Shown here: positions 43,267-52,281 of the stretch, one piece after another
How positions within the stretch are numbered: position 1 is the first letter of the stretch
How the letters are laid out: each line of letters opens with the position of its first letter
Assembly: GCF_042679565.1 (NCBI RefSeq)
Contig: NZ_JBHTMY010000002.1
Span: 682,001 to 746,000, forward strand
Source: Namhaeicola litoreus
Lineage (GTDB): Bacteria; Bacteroidota; Bacteroidia; Flavobacteriales; Flavobacteriaceae
Length of the DNA: 64,000 nt
Direction: 5' to 3'
Position numbers and translations under genes: made by a program
The notes under the pieces: model-generated
What the model was told of the DNA's origin: nothing
The model's input: the letters and a program-made list of their open reading frames with translations, nothing else
Database searches by the model: none

Positions 43267-44952
43267 ATGAAATACCTGAAACGGCCTGAATTTCAATTTG
43301 CCCTATTGATTTTATTCTTTTTTGTAATTAATCTTTGTCAAGGTTATTTTACCAGACTGTTTGAGGATGAAGCCTATTATTTTGTTTGGTCTAAAGACTT
43401 AGCTTTTGGTTATTTTGACCACCCTCCACTTGTTGCTTTATGGGTGAAATTCAGTAGCTTTTTTTTTCAAAATGAACTTGGCGTACGTTTTTTTTCTGTT
43501 CTTAGCTTCACTGTTCTCCTTATTATGGTATGGAAACTTATTGAACACCCTAAAAAAAGTGAGTTTGTTTGGCTGTACTTTGCGTTAATCTTTTCTGTTG
43601 CATTTTTACAGGTCTTTGGATTTATTACGACACCGGATACTCCATTACTCATGTTTACCGCTCTATTCTTTTACTTTTATAAACGTTTTTTAGTAAAAGT
43701 GAATTGGTTCTCAATTATTGGCTTGGGTCTAACGATGTCAGGCATGTTATACAGTAAATATCATGGTTTACTGGTGATCATTTTTGTTGTGCTTTCAAAC
43801 CTGAAATTATTGACAAATTTTAGATTCTGGACTGCTGTCCTTATCGCTTTTATTGCGTTTACACCGCATTTATTTTGGCAATACCAAAATGATTTTCCAT
43901 CCATCAGATATCATTTACTCGAAAGAGCTAAAAAGCCTTATAGTTTAGATAAAACTTTACTTCATTTTGTAAATCAGATCGCCATAGTCGGACTAACTTT
44001 TCCAGTCGTATATGCTGCTTTTTTCAAACAAAAAGCGAGAAACAAATTCGAAAGAGCTTTAAAGTTTGTTTGGTTTGGCTTCTTCTTCTTTTTTCTGTAC
44101 AGCACTTTGAACACAACGCCACAAGCCCAATGGACCGTTGTTGGTTTAATTTCTTTAATCGTTATTACCTTTCCTTTTTTTGTCGAAAATGAACAATGGA
44201 GAAAATGGTTACTTATTCTAGCAGGAATAAACTTTTTGGTAATTATCATTGCGCGAATTTTATTGATGGCTCCTTCGATTTCACCCATTGAGCTAGAACC
44301 TCAATGGTCTGAAAATTGGGTGGAAGAAGTAAAAGAGAAAACACAAGGAAAACCCTTGGTTTTTGTCAATTCATATCGTGGAGCTTCCATTTACAATTTT
44401 TACACAGGCATAAAAACCCATTCATATAGCATTTTAAAAGGAAGAAAGAGCCAGTATGATTTAAGCCATTTTGAGGATCATATGCAGCATGAAAATGTTT
44501 TTGCAGTTGGCACTTTGATTGAAGGTACTCCGGCGGCAAAAAGAAATAGCTCAAGCGACAAATGGATCAATATCATACCCATTGAGAATTATCAGACCTA
44601 TCAGAAACTTCAATGTATCATCGAGATTCCTTCATTTGAATTGAAGGAAAATGAACGTTTTGAGTTTTCGTTAGTTGTAAAGAGCATTTACCCTGAAAGT
44701 GTTGACTGGAGTAATACAGTATTTTTTGGTGTTTTTCAGGGAGAAAAAAACAAAATACTTGCAAAAATTCCATTAATTATTGAATCTTTGCCTGTATTAA
44801 AACAGGCTGATACTTTTCTTTTATCTGCAAGTTTCATTGTTCCAACAATTGTAGAAAAAGAAGATGTTACATTTAGGGTAGGCCTTGGTTTTTATGATTT
44901 ACCTGAAGGTTTCCAAGGAAATAAAATTCCAGTTGAGTTTATAAGTAAATGA
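43267..44952 (+). CDS. GT39/ArnT-like membrane glycosyltransferase, 561 aa
   Basis: Polytopic inner-membrane GT-C transferase using a polyprenyl-phosphate sugar. Signature first loop: FEDEAYYFVWSKDLAFGYFD (about 31-50) with HPP following, as in ArnT/PMT enzymes (DEAYY...GYFDHPP). About ten to twelve helices through residue 355, then a soluble C-terminal domain (360-561) with FVNSYRGASIYNFYTG. The acceptor (protein, lipid A or other) is unknown. Divergent from the gene for the likely donor synthase. It overlaps the next gene by 4 bp. Confidence 0.92.
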   Translation: MKYLKRPEFQFALLILFFFVINLCQGYFTRLFEDEAYYFVWSKDLAFGYFDHPPLVALWVKFSSFFFQNELGVRFFSVLSFTVLLIMVWKLIEHPKKSEFVWLYFALIFSVAFLQVFGFITTPDTPLLMFTALFFYFYKRFLVKVNWFSIIGLGLTMSGMLYSKYHGLLVIIFVVLSNLKLLTNFRFWTAVLIAFIAFTPHLFWQYQNDFPSIRYHLLERAKKPYSLDKTLLHFVNQIAIVGLTFPVVYAAFFKQKARNKFERALKFVWFGFFFFFLYSTLNTTPQAQWTVVGLISLIVITFPFFVENEQWRKWLLILAGINFLVIIIARILLMAPSISPIELEPQWSENWVEEVKEKTQGKPLVFVNSYRGASIYNFYTGIKTHSYSILKGRKSQYDLSHFEDHMQHENVFAVGTLIEGTPAAKRNSSSDKWINIIPIENYQTYQKLQCIIEIPSFELKENERFEFSLVVKSIYPESVDWSNTVFFGVFQGEKNKILAKIPLIIESLPVLKQADTFLLSASFIVPTIVEKEDVTFRVGLGFYDLPEGFQGNKIPVEFISK

Positions 44953-45611
44953 TAGGTGTAGAAGAAAGAATGGTTTTTTCCCCAGATTGGATTACGATCT
45001 TTTTCTTGATCGTGATTGTGCTTTTAGCTGCCATCAAATATCATTTTAATGATAGACTTTCAGCTATGATGTCATTAATTTATTCTGAAAAGTATTTTAC
45101 AGAGTATGCTAAAACGAAACCCGTTCTATTTAACGGTTATAATATTCTTTTTTTTATCGTCTTCTTTATTACTTTTTCATTGCTCATTTTCTATGGGCTA
45201 AATGCATTTGTTAATAATGGATTTCAAATTGAATTATCCTATTTTTCCATAATTTTATTGGGCCTATTCTCATTTTTAGTTTTAAGAATGATCCTTGGAT
45301 CTCTATTGGCTTTTATTTTTGAAGTACAGGATGAATACATATATTTTTCATTAATAAAAATCAGCAATTTATATCTAATCAGTATCTATACATTACCCAT
45401 ACTCTTGTTGGTTGCTTATGCCAATACAAAGTATTATAAAATCCTTATCGGTCTGGCCATAATTTTTGCTAGTGTATTGATTTTAGTACGGTATTTCAGA
45501 TCGTTACAGAATGATCGAATCAACTTTACTAGTATTTTCTATTTATTTTTGTATCTTTGCGCGCTGGAAATAGCACCAATTATATTGGTATATAAATTAA
45601 TTGTTAGTTAA
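44949..45611 (+). CDS. DUF4271 membrane protein
   Basis: 220-aa integral membrane protein with about six hydrophobic segments (first at 13-27, ITIFFLIVIVLLAAI), of the Bacteroidota family DUF4271: DRLSAMMSLIYSEKYFTEYA, and a C-terminal YFRSLQNDRINFTSIFYLFL with LYLCALEIAPIILVYKLI. It shares ATGA with the end of the GT39 gene and precedes the HemD-like gene by 11 bp, an arrangement I recall in other flavobacteria. Function unknown. Confidence 0.85.
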   Translation: MIGVEERMVFSPDWITIFFLIVIVLLAAIKYHFNDRLSAMMSLIYSEKYFTEYAKTKPVLFNGYNILFFIVFFITFSLLIFYGLNAFVNNGFQIELSYFSIILLGLFSFLVLRMILGSLLAFIFEVQDEYIYFSLIKISNLYLISIYTLPILLLVAYANTKYYKILIGLAIIFASVLILVRYFRSLQNDRINFTSIFYLFLYLCALEIAPIILVYKLIVS

Positions 45612-45622
45612 CGGAAAAGACT

Positions 45623-46363
45623 ATGAAAATTAAAAGTATTCTCGTTTCCCAACCAGCTCCCACTAAACAGTCTCCTTATCACGATCTTTCTGAAAAACAA
45701 AAAGTAAAAATTGATTTCAGATCGTTTATACATGTAGAAGGAGAGTCAGCGAGAAGCGTTAGGGAGCAAAAAATTGATTTTTCAAAATTTACAGCCATCA
45801 TTTTTACTAGTCGAAATGCCGTGGATAATTTCTTCAGATTAGCCGAAGAAATGCGCTGTAAAATCTCGGACGACTTGCGCTACTTTTGCCAGTCGGAAGC
45901 AATTGCCTACTATCTACAGAAATATGTTGTGTACAGAAAACGCAAAATATATGTAGGTAAAAATCATTTTGAAGATTTAGTGCCATTGATCAAAAAGCAT
46001 AAAGATGAAAAATTTATGCTTCCTTCATCTGATAAATTAAAACCTACAATTCCACCTATTTTAGATGAACTAGGCATTGATTGGACTCAAGCTGTTTTAT
46101 ACAGAACAGTAATTAGTGATCTAAGTGATCTCGAAAACGTTTTCTATGATATCTTGGTTTTTTTCAGTCCAACAGGTATAGAATCACTATTTAAGAATTT
46201 TCCAAATTTTAAACAAAATGCAACCAAAATTGCAGTTTTTGGTAATTCTACCGTGAAAGCAGCAGAAGAAGCCGGATTAAAAATAGACATTGCGGCTCCA
46301 ACAAAAGAAACTCCTTCGATGACCATGGCTTTGGAAAAATTTATTAAAGAAATGAATAAATAA
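45623..46363 (+). CDS. Uroporphyrinogen-III synthase-like protein
   Basis: 246-aa HemD-fold protein. KFTAIIFTSRNAVDNFFRLA (about 50-69) and the second-domain VFFSPTGIESLFKNFP (about 177-192), VAVFGNSTVKAAEEAG-like region and SMTMALEKFI are diagnostic of the two-lobed HemD fold. Uroporphyrinogen-III synthase closes the tetrapyrrole ring in haem synthesis. HemD sequences are highly divergent, so function is by fold. No other hem gene is nearby. It ends before a bidirectional terminator shared with recA. Confidence 0.85.
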   Translation: MKIKSILVSQPAPTKQSPYHDLSEKQKVKIDFRSFIHVEGESARSVREQKIDFSKFTAIIFTSRNAVDNFFRLAEEMRCKISDDLRYFCQSEAIAYYLQKYVVYRKRKIYVGKNHFEDLVPLIKKHKDEKFMLPSSDKLKPTIPPILDELGIDWTQAVLYRTVISDLSDLENVFYDILVFFSPTGIESLFKNFPNFKQNATKIAVFGNSTVKAAEEAGLKIDIAAPTKETPSMTMALEKFIKEMNK

Positions 46364-46382
46364 TTACTTTATAACACCTATT

Positions 46383-46420
46383 AAAAAAGCTCGATTTAAT
46401 AAGTTAAATCGAGCTTTTTT
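46383..46420. terminator. Bidirectional terminator between HemD-like gene and recA
   Basis: Perfect 17-bp stem AAAAAAGCTCGATTTAA (46383-46399) / 46404-46420 with a TAAG loop; T6 follows on both strands. It ends both convergent transcripts. Confidence 0.9.
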
Positions 46421-46438
46421 ATGTAATTCATTTCCTAT

Positions 46439-47440
46439 TTATCCTGCAATTGCTTCTTTAATTTTTATTTCTAATTCTTCTGCCAATTCAGGATTATCGG
46501 CAATCAATGATTTTACAGCGTCCCTACCTTGACCCAACTTCGTATCTCCATAACTAAACCAAGATCCACTTTTATTGATAATACCATAATCTACACCCAG
46601 ATCCAAGATTTCTCCAACCTTTGATATTCCCTGACCATACATGATATCAAATTCAGCGGTTTGGAAAGGTGGCGCTACTTTATTCTTCACTATTTTTACT
46701 TTGGTTCTGTTACCAATCACTTTATCCCCATCTTTAATTTGAGTGCTTCTTCGGATATCCACCCGAACGGATGAGTAAAACTTAAGTGCGTTTCCTCCTG
46801 TTGTTGTTTCCGGATTTCCGAACATAATGCCAATTTTTTCCCTCAATTGATTGATAAAAATAACTGTACAATGGGTTTTGCTTATACTTGCAGTTAGTTT
46901 TCTAAGGGCTTGAGACATAAGTCTGGCTTGTAAACCCATTTTAGAATCGCCCATCTCACCCTCAATCTCACTTTTGGGTGTCAACGCTGCAACCGAATCA
47001 ATAATCATTATATCAATGGCTCCAGAACTGATCAAATTATCTGCAATTTCTAAAGCCTGTTCTCCGTAATCAGGTTGTGAAATAATCAAATTATCAATAT
47101 CCACTCCTAAATTTTGGGCATAGTACCTGTCAAAAGCGTGTTCTGCATCGATAAAAGCGGCGATACCACCTGCTTTCTGAGCTTCGGCAATGGCATGGAT
47201 GGCCAATGTTGTTTTACCTGAAGACTCTGGTCCATAAATTTCTATAATTCTCCCCTTTGGATATCCACCAATTCCCAAAGCCACATCAATTCCTAATGAA
47301 CCTGATGCAATGGCAGCAACATCATTAGGAGCTACATCTCCCATTTTCATTACAGAACCTTTTCCGTATGTCTTATCCAATTTATCTAGCGTAAGTTGCA
47401 GTGCTTTTAACTTAGCTTCTTTTTCTTTATCGTTTGCCAT
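46439..47440 (-). CDS. recA: Recombinase RecA
   Basis: 333-aa strand-exchange ATPase for homologous recombination and DNA-damage response. Walker A GPESSGKTTLA, KMGLQARLMSQALRKL, the loop FINQLREKIGIMFGNPETTT and the C-terminal domain are standard. Divergent from a fructosamine-kinase-like gene across 170 bp that include two perfect inverted repeats which could be operators. There is no E. coli-type LexA box that I can see. Confidence 0.98.
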   Translation of the reverse strand: MANDKEKEAKLKALQLTLDKLDKTYGKGSVMKMGDVAPNDVAAIASGSLGIDVALGIGGYPKGRIIEIYGPESSGKTTLAIHAIAEAQKAGGIAAFIDAEHAFDRYYAQNLGVDIDNLIISQPDYGEQALEIADNLISSGAIDIMIIDSVAALTPKSEIEGEMGDSKMGLQARLMSQALRKLTASISKTHCTVIFINQLREKIGIMFGNPETTTGGNALKFYSSVRVDIRRSTQIKDGDKVIGNRTKVKIVKNKVAPPFQTAEFDIMYGQGISKVGEILDLGVDYGIINKSGSWFSYGDTKLGQGRDAVKSLIADNPELAEELEIKIKEAIAG

Positions 47441-47514
47441 AATTTATTTTGCATTTGATTTGGGCTAAAATACAAAAAGTATCTCGACCATTGTTTTGTT
47501 TGATTTTACAAAAA

Positions 47515-47555
47515 TGCTAAAAATATTAGCAAAACCTTGCTCAAATCATGAGCAA
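47515..47555. promoter_or_regulatory. Paired inverted repeats in the recA divergent region
   Basis: TGCTAA-AAATA-TTAGCA (47515-47531) and TTGCTCA-AATCA-TGAGCAA (47537-47555), both perfect with 5-bp spacers, 5 bp apart. They lie about 75-115 bp upstream of recA and upstream of a rightward -7 box TAAATTTG (47587-47594). They are candidate regulator binding sites for either gene. Confidence 0.4.
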
Positions 47556-47586
47556 AATATAAATTCTTTTTATTTCTAATTATCTT

Positions 47587-47594
47587 TAAATTTG
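47587..47594 (+). promoter_or_regulatory. -7 box of the fructosamine-kinase-like gene
   Basis: TAAATTTG matches TAnnTTTG, 17 bp before the TTG start, supporting that non-ATG start. Confidence 0.45.
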
Positions 47595-47611
47595 AGTGAA
47601 ATCTTCTCATT

Positions 47612-48463
47612 TTGAATATTAAATCAATCGTTTCTTCATTTATAAATAGAAAAATCAAAAAAGTTGAACCACTTTTTGGAGGCGATATTAATCGTGCTTA
47701 TCGGATAACAACAATGAATGAAATTTTTGTGCTCAAGCAAAATTCTTCAAAACGATTTCCCGAAATGTTCAAAAAAGAGAAAGTTGGTTTATCGCTATTA
47801 TCCTTGGCCGGGGCGAACGTTCCTAAAATTAACTGTGTTTTTGATTTTGATGACCAACAATTTATTTTAATGGAGTTTATTGAGCGGGAGAAGAATATCG
47901 AGCGTGATTTCTGGATAAATTTCGGTACTTCTCTAGCACAAATTCACTTAAAAAGTAACACACATTTTGGACTAGTATTCGATAATTTCATAGGCTCTTT
48001 ACAGCAACAGAACACTTTTGAAAATAATTGGACTACTTTTTTTATTGAACATCGACTACAACCTTTAGTTTCCAATAGCTATGACTTGGGTTTATTAAAA
48101 GATTCACACCTAAGAAATTTTGACGGACTTTTAAAACAACTAGACCAACTTATCCCAAAAGAAAAACCCTCTCTTTTACACGGCGATTTATGGTCTGGAA
48201 ACATACTCTGTGGACCTCAACAAACTGCTTATTTTATTGATCCTGCCGTTTATTTTGGTCATAGGGAAGTTGACATTGCGATGTCATTTTTGTTTGGTGG
48301 TTTCGACACTGATTATCTCAATTCTTATCAAGAAGTCTATCCTCTAGAACCTGATTGGAAAGCCCGAATCGAACTCCATAATCTTTATCCGAGGTTAGTT
48401 CATTTATTGTTGTTTGGAAGTAGTTATTTACAGGGAATAGAAAAGGTGATTCGAAAATTTTGA
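47612..48463 (+). CDS. Fructosamine/ketosamine-3-kinase family protein, TTG start
   Basis: 283-aa kinase of the APH/fructosamine-kinase fold. VEPLFGGDINRAYRI (18-32), the catalytic loop SLLHGDLWSGNILCG (about 186-200, HGDLWSGN) and the DFG-like FIDPAVYFGHREVDIAMS. Bacterial members phosphorylate glycated amines and so repair glycated proteins. The start is TTG: it is preceded by a -7 box at a proper distance and the first ATG is well inside the domain. Confidence 0.9.
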   Translation: MNIKSIVSSFINRKIKKVEPLFGGDINRAYRITTMNEIFVLKQNSSKRFPEMFKKEKVGLSLLSLAGANVPKINCVFDFDDQQFILMEFIEREKNIERDFWINFGTSLAQIHLKSNTHFGLVFDNFIGSLQQQNTFENNWTTFFIEHRLQPLVSNSYDLGLLKDSHLRNFDGLLKQLDQLIPKEKPSLLHGDLWSGNILCGPQQTAYFIDPAVYFGHREVDIAMSFLFGGFDTDYLNSYQEVYPLEPDWKARIELHNLYPRLVHLLLFGSSYLQGIEKVIRKF

Positions 48464-48464
48464 G

Positions 48465-48980
48465 CTAGATAAATAGGGCCTTTAATTCTGTGGCATCATG
48501 TGGATCTAACTTCTTTGCTAAAACCAAACTCAACTGCTTTCTTCTCAAAGCGCCATCATATCGCTCTTTTTCTAAGTCGGTTTCGGGTAGTATTGGGGGT
48601 ACACTCACTGGTGTACCCATATCATTAACTGCGACAAAAGTGTAAATGCCTTCATTTACTTTAGATTTTTCTCCTGTCTCCCTGTCTTCAATCCAAACAT
48701 CAACAAAAATCTCCATAGAACTCTTAAACGCTCTAGACACTTTTGCTTCAATAGTCAAAACACTACCTACTGGAACCGCTTTCGTAAAAGCCACATGATT
48801 CACCGAAGCAGTTACCACAATTCTTTTGCAATGTCTTCTTGCCGCAATACTAGAAGCCCTATCCATTCTCGCTAATAATTCTCCTCCAAACAGATTATCT
48901 AATGGATTTGTTTCTCCAGGTAAAACAAGATCAGTTAATATCGTTAAAGACTCTTTTGGAGTTTTAGGTTGAACAGCCAT
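48465..48980 (-). CDS. Acyl-CoA thioesterase (hotdog fold)
   Basis: 171-aa YciA/BACH-type thioesterase. LDNLFGGELLARMDRASSIA (about 22-41) contains the conserved N/G and active-site Asp (MD), followed by CKRIVVTASVNHVAFTKAVP and the second-strand IEAKVSRAFKSSMEIFVDVW. It hydrolyses acyl-CoA; chain-length preference is unknown. It converges with the ketosamine-kinase gene, leaving one base between the stops. Confidence 0.92.
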   Translation of the reverse strand: MAVQPKTPKESLTILTDLVLPGETNPLDNLFGGELLARMDRASSIAARRHCKRIVVTASVNHVAFTKAVPVGSVLTIEAKVSRAFKSSMEIFVDVWIEDRETGEKSKVNEGIYTFVAVNDMGTPVSVPPILPETDLEKERYDGALRRKQLSLVLAKKLDPHDATELKALFI

Positions 48981-49028
48981 AGTATTGCTTTAGTTCCTAC
49001 AAAAATAGCAAATGTGAAGTAGAAAATT

Positions 49029-49955
49029 TTATAATTCTTGGAACAAAATCCAAGCATCTTTTTCTTCGTTTTTCTGAATTTGTTCTAATTGAACTTCAGA
49101 TTCTTCTCGCGTTTTGAAACTATCAAAAGAAACAATGGTTAATCCCCATTTATTAACACCTAAAATTTTAGCATTAAATCCTTCAGCCTTTAATTGCTCA
49201 ACTCTAACATTGGCATTTTCAGGATACCTAAACGCTCCGGCAATAACATGAAAGTTCTTTTTTTGTGCTGTTATTTCAACTTTAATAGCAGGGAGTGTCT
49301 TAGAAATTTCGAACGTAGCTTTTTCAATTCTTTGCTCTAAATTATTCTGCTCTACTTCAATAACCGTAGCCATTTGATTTTCCTGATAATCTCGATATAT
49401 TTTTCCTCCGAAACCGATTGCAGAAATTCCGATGATAAATGCAGCAGCATATTTTAAATAATTTGGTGCTTTTTTGCTTTCAGGAGTAAAAGTAATCGGT
49501 GCTCTTTCCTCGAGATCTTCAACTTGCTTTTTAAGTACTTCTCTTTTTACTTCCTGACAAGTAAATTCTGATAAACCGAAAGATGAAGTTAAAAAATTTA
49601 CTTTCTCATTGGGTTCAAAAATAAGTTTGTCATTTACTTCTGAAATTGTACCGATACTATCTATTTCAATTTCCTGAGTTTTTAGCCTCTTTCTCCATTC
49701 CTCTATTTCAAATTTGATATAATTAACCGCACATTCATATTTAATGTTGTCTGTTGAAGCTATGTAGTTTGCCAACAAACCATCATTATCTGTTAATTGA
49801 GAGTTAAAGCTAATTTGCTTGTAAGGTGGGTAAAAAGTATTGGAAAATGCATCTATTCTTGCCGATTTTTGATTTGTTACAAAACCTCCGAAAGTCGGTA
49901 CAATTACGCAATCGTAGCGGTATAATAAATCGGAAATGTAATTTGCAAGTTTCAA
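49029..49955 (-). CDS. HU-CCDC81 and SPOR domain protein
   Basis: 308-aa protein with an N-terminal CCDC81-like prokaryotic HU domain pair (1 to about 140; YISDLLYRYDCVIVPTFGGF and FYPPYKQISFNSQLTDNDGL), a single helix (about 167-184, YLKYAAAFIIGISAIGFGGK) and a C-terminal SPOR domain (about 233-305; NFHVIAGAFRYPENANVRVE, ILGVNKWGLTIVSF). SPOR domains bind denuded peptidoglycan at division sites. The Bacteroidota-specific combination suggests a membrane protein linking cytoplasm and cell wall, possibly in division. It is divergent from dprA. Confidence 0.9.
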   Translation of the reverse strand: MKLANYISDLLYRYDCVIVPTFGGFVTNQKSARIDAFSNTFYPPYKQISFNSQLTDNDGLLANYIASTDNIKYECAVNYIKFEIEEWRKRLKTQEIEIDSIGTISEVNDKLIFEPNEKVNFLTSSFGLSEFTCQEVKREVLKKQVEDLEERAPITFTPESKKAPNYLKYAAAFIIGISAIGFGGKIYRDYQENQMATVIEVEQNNLEQRIEKATFEISKTLPAIKVEITAQKKNFHVIAGAFRYPENANVRVEQLKAEGFNAKILGVNKWGLTIVSFDSFKTREESEVQLEQIQKNEEKDAWILFQEL

Positions 49956-50065
49956 AGGTGCCAGGGATTCTCTTTAAGACAAAGCTAAAAAAAAAGATTT
50001 TTTGTTAACCTTTTACCTTTCTTTTTTATTAACAATATACTGTTAACTGAACCTAAGGACTTTAT

Positions 50066-51169
50066 ATGGATAATTCTGAGAAAATTTACCTCCTTGCTCT
50101 GCATAAAGCATTTGGAATTGGTGATATAACGGCAAAAAAACTTTTTCAAGCTTGTGGAAGTGCCGAAGCCATTTTTAAAGAAAAGAGGGAAAAGCTTCAA
50201 AAAATTTATGGTATTGGTAAAGCAACAATAGATGGTTTAATGAAGAGTTCATTACTTCAAAACGCAGAAAAAGAACTGATCTTTTGTGATAAAAACAACA
50301 TAGAGGTTCATGGGTTTTTAGATCAAACCTACCCTGAAAAATTAAAACATTGTTCAGATGGTCCACTTCTAATTTTTACAAAAGGGAATGTCTATTTTGA
50401 AAAGCAAAGGAGCGTTAGCATCATCGGGACAAGAATGATGACCAATTACGGAAAATCTTTTTTGGAAGAATTTATGGCAGAAATTAAAATACACAATCCA
50501 ATAATTATTAGCGGCTTGGCCTATGGCGTTGATATTTATGCGCATAAATTAGCTCTAGAACACAATTTGCAAACCATTGCCGTTCTAGCACATGGTTTAG
50601 ACGTAATTTATCCAAAGATCCATCAAAAATACGCCGACCAAATGCAGGAATACGGAGGAATCATTTCTGATTTTTGGTCGAAAACAAATCCCGATAGAGA
50701 AAATTTTATCAAAAGAAATCGCATCGTAGCCGGAATTTCTGAAGCGACTATCGTGATTGAGTCAGCTAAAAAAGGAGGCTCTTTAATCACCGCCGACATT
50801 GCAAATTCTTATCATAGAGATGTGTTTGCAGTTCCCGGAAGAGTTACTGATACTTATAGCCAAGGCTGTAATGAACTTATCAAACAAAACAAAGCCGCTC
50901 TTTTGAGTTCTGTTTCTGATTTGGTATACTTTTTAAATTGGGACATTCAAGATAATAAGCCAAAAACTATTCAGAAGCAACTGTTCTTAGAACTTTCAGA
51001 CATTGAACAAACTATTTATCAGTTTTTACTTGAAAATGGAAAGCAAACACTAGATCATATTTCACTTCATTGTGAAATTCCTATATTTAAAACAGCGCCT
51101 ATTTTACTTGACCTAGAACTTAAGGGTGCGTTAAGGCCCCATCCGGGAAAAATCTTTGAGGCAATCTGA
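50066..51169 (+). CDS. dprA: DNA-processing protein DprA
   Basis: 367-aa natural-transformation protein that loads RecA on incoming single strands. N-terminal helix-hairpin-helix-like part (AFGIGDITAKKLFQACGSAE). The Rossmann-like DprA core has VSIIGTRMMTNYGKSFLEEF, IISGLAYGVDIYAHKLAL, VLAHGLDVIYPKIH, FIKRNRIVAGIS and GSLITADIANSYHRDVFAVP. The C-terminal winged helix covers about 305-367. The length is normal. recA lies 2.6 kb away. Confidence 0.96.
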   Translation: MDNSEKIYLLALHKAFGIGDITAKKLFQACGSAEAIFKEKREKLQKIYGIGKATIDGLMKSSLLQNAEKELIFCDKNNIEVHGFLDQTYPEKLKHCSDGPLLIFTKGNVYFEKQRSVSIIGTRMMTNYGKSFLEEFMAEIKIHNPIIISGLAYGVDIYAHKLALEHNLQTIAVLAHGLDVIYPKIHQKYADQMQEYGGIISDFWSKTNPDRENFIKRNRIVAGISEATIVIESAKKGGSLITADIANSYHRDVFAVPGRVTDTYSQGCNELIKQNKAALLSSVSDLVYFLNWDIQDNKPKTIQKQLFLELSDIEQTIYQFLLENGKQTLDHISLHCEIPIFKTAPILLDLELKGALRPHPGKIFEAI

Positions 51170-51181
51170 TCGCCTTTACTG

Positions 51182-52237
51182 CTATTTATCCCTCAATTTA
51201 TTTATAATTTCACGATTAAATTTGCTTTCATCTTGTAAAACATCGAAAAAATCATTGACATACTTAATCGTTGATTCAAAACTTTTATTGTCCTCAAAAT
51301 CATTTTCCATTGATTGAATCAGGTCAAAAATATCATTTTTGTGAGATAAATATTTGTCTCTAACTTCTTGTATATCCGACTGTTCTCTTTTAAACCCCCT
51401 ATATAACCTTTCTCGAACAGAACTCAAGTTTAGCTGTTGATCTCCAATTTGCGAAACTACAGCATATGAGGTATTGACAAAACCAGACATGTCGAAATCA
51501 TAGGGAATCGGAATTACTTTTTTGTCAGCAAACATAAGTTTTTCGTTATGTTGGACAGCAGTAGAAAAATCTGTATTTCCCACTAAATATTGAAAAAACG
51601 AATTTTGGATAGATGAAATAGGGTCCATTACCAGGGGGTGAAAATTTCTTTCCAATATTTTTCCGTTGTACCTTTCGGCCATATCGTCAGGATCCTCAAT
51701 TAAAATTCCTTTTAAATTGTGCTCCCTAGTTTTATTTCCTTTAATTTCATTGTAATCTATGGCAACAAGTCTCACTTTAAAATGATAATCTCCTACTATT
51801 TCATAAACTTTATAGGCCAAATACTCCTTTATGATATAATCATTTTTATTTTTTTCGAGCATACATGGTAAGACTATCTTCAAACTTCTACTTCCCTTAA
51901 ATAAAGTGCCTTTCGCATCATTTTTGGTTATTTTCATCTTAACCGGAGGGAAATAACAATTCTTAAGGCGGTAATTTCCTCTTGTTCTGAGTTCAACGGG
52001 GATAGTTTTCCAAACTCCTGGTTCCTCCGAATAAGAGAGTTCTGTTTGAATAAAAGTGCTGTCTTTTGTATTTTCTTTGATATTCTTATGGGAATAGCTT
52101 AATTTTAGAGGAAGTATGTCCTGTTTTTGAAAAAGTTTTGCAACATCCTTTGTTTTAGTATCTTTAGATTCTTGGCCAAATAAGGTGAGCGTTAGAAAAA
52201 CGAATAACAGGAGCAACAGAGGTTTAGACCTTTTCAT
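51182..52237 (-). CDS. Exported CotH-kinase-like protein, 351 aa
   Basis: Signal peptide 1-21 (LLLLLFVFLTLTLFGQ). The body resembles the spore-coat kinase CotH fold: VELRTRGNYRLKNCYFPPVK (about 76-95, matching the RGN/R-K part), KEYLAYKVYEIVGDY, FFQYLVGNTDFSTAVQHNEK (about 217-236, D and N of the catalytic segment) and IPIPYDFDMSG (metal-binding DFD). CotH-type enzymes phosphorylate proteins or glycans outside the cell. The relation is distant and made by eye. It is divergent from the bestrophin-like/metallophosphoesterase pair. Confidence 0.7.
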   Translation of the reverse strand: MKRSKPLLLLLFVFLTLTLFGQESKDTKTKDVAKLFQKQDILPLKLSYSHKNIKENTKDSTFIQTELSYSEEPGVWKTIPVELRTRGNYRLKNCYFPPVKMKITKNDAKGTLFKGSRSLKIVLPCMLEKNKNDYIIKEYLAYKVYEIVGDYHFKVRLVAIDYNEIKGNKTREHNLKGILIEDPDDMAERYNGKILERNFHPLVMDPISSIQNSFFQYLVGNTDFSTAVQHNEKLMFADKKVIPIPYDFDMSGFVNTSYAVVSQIGDQQLNLSSVRERLYRGFKREQSDIQEVRDKYLSHKNDIFDLIQSMENDFEDNKSFESTIKYVNDFFDVLQDESKFNREIINKLRDK

Positions 52238-52281
52238 GGTTTTTTTGAGTTATTTTTTAGCAATGTTACTAAATCATATGT

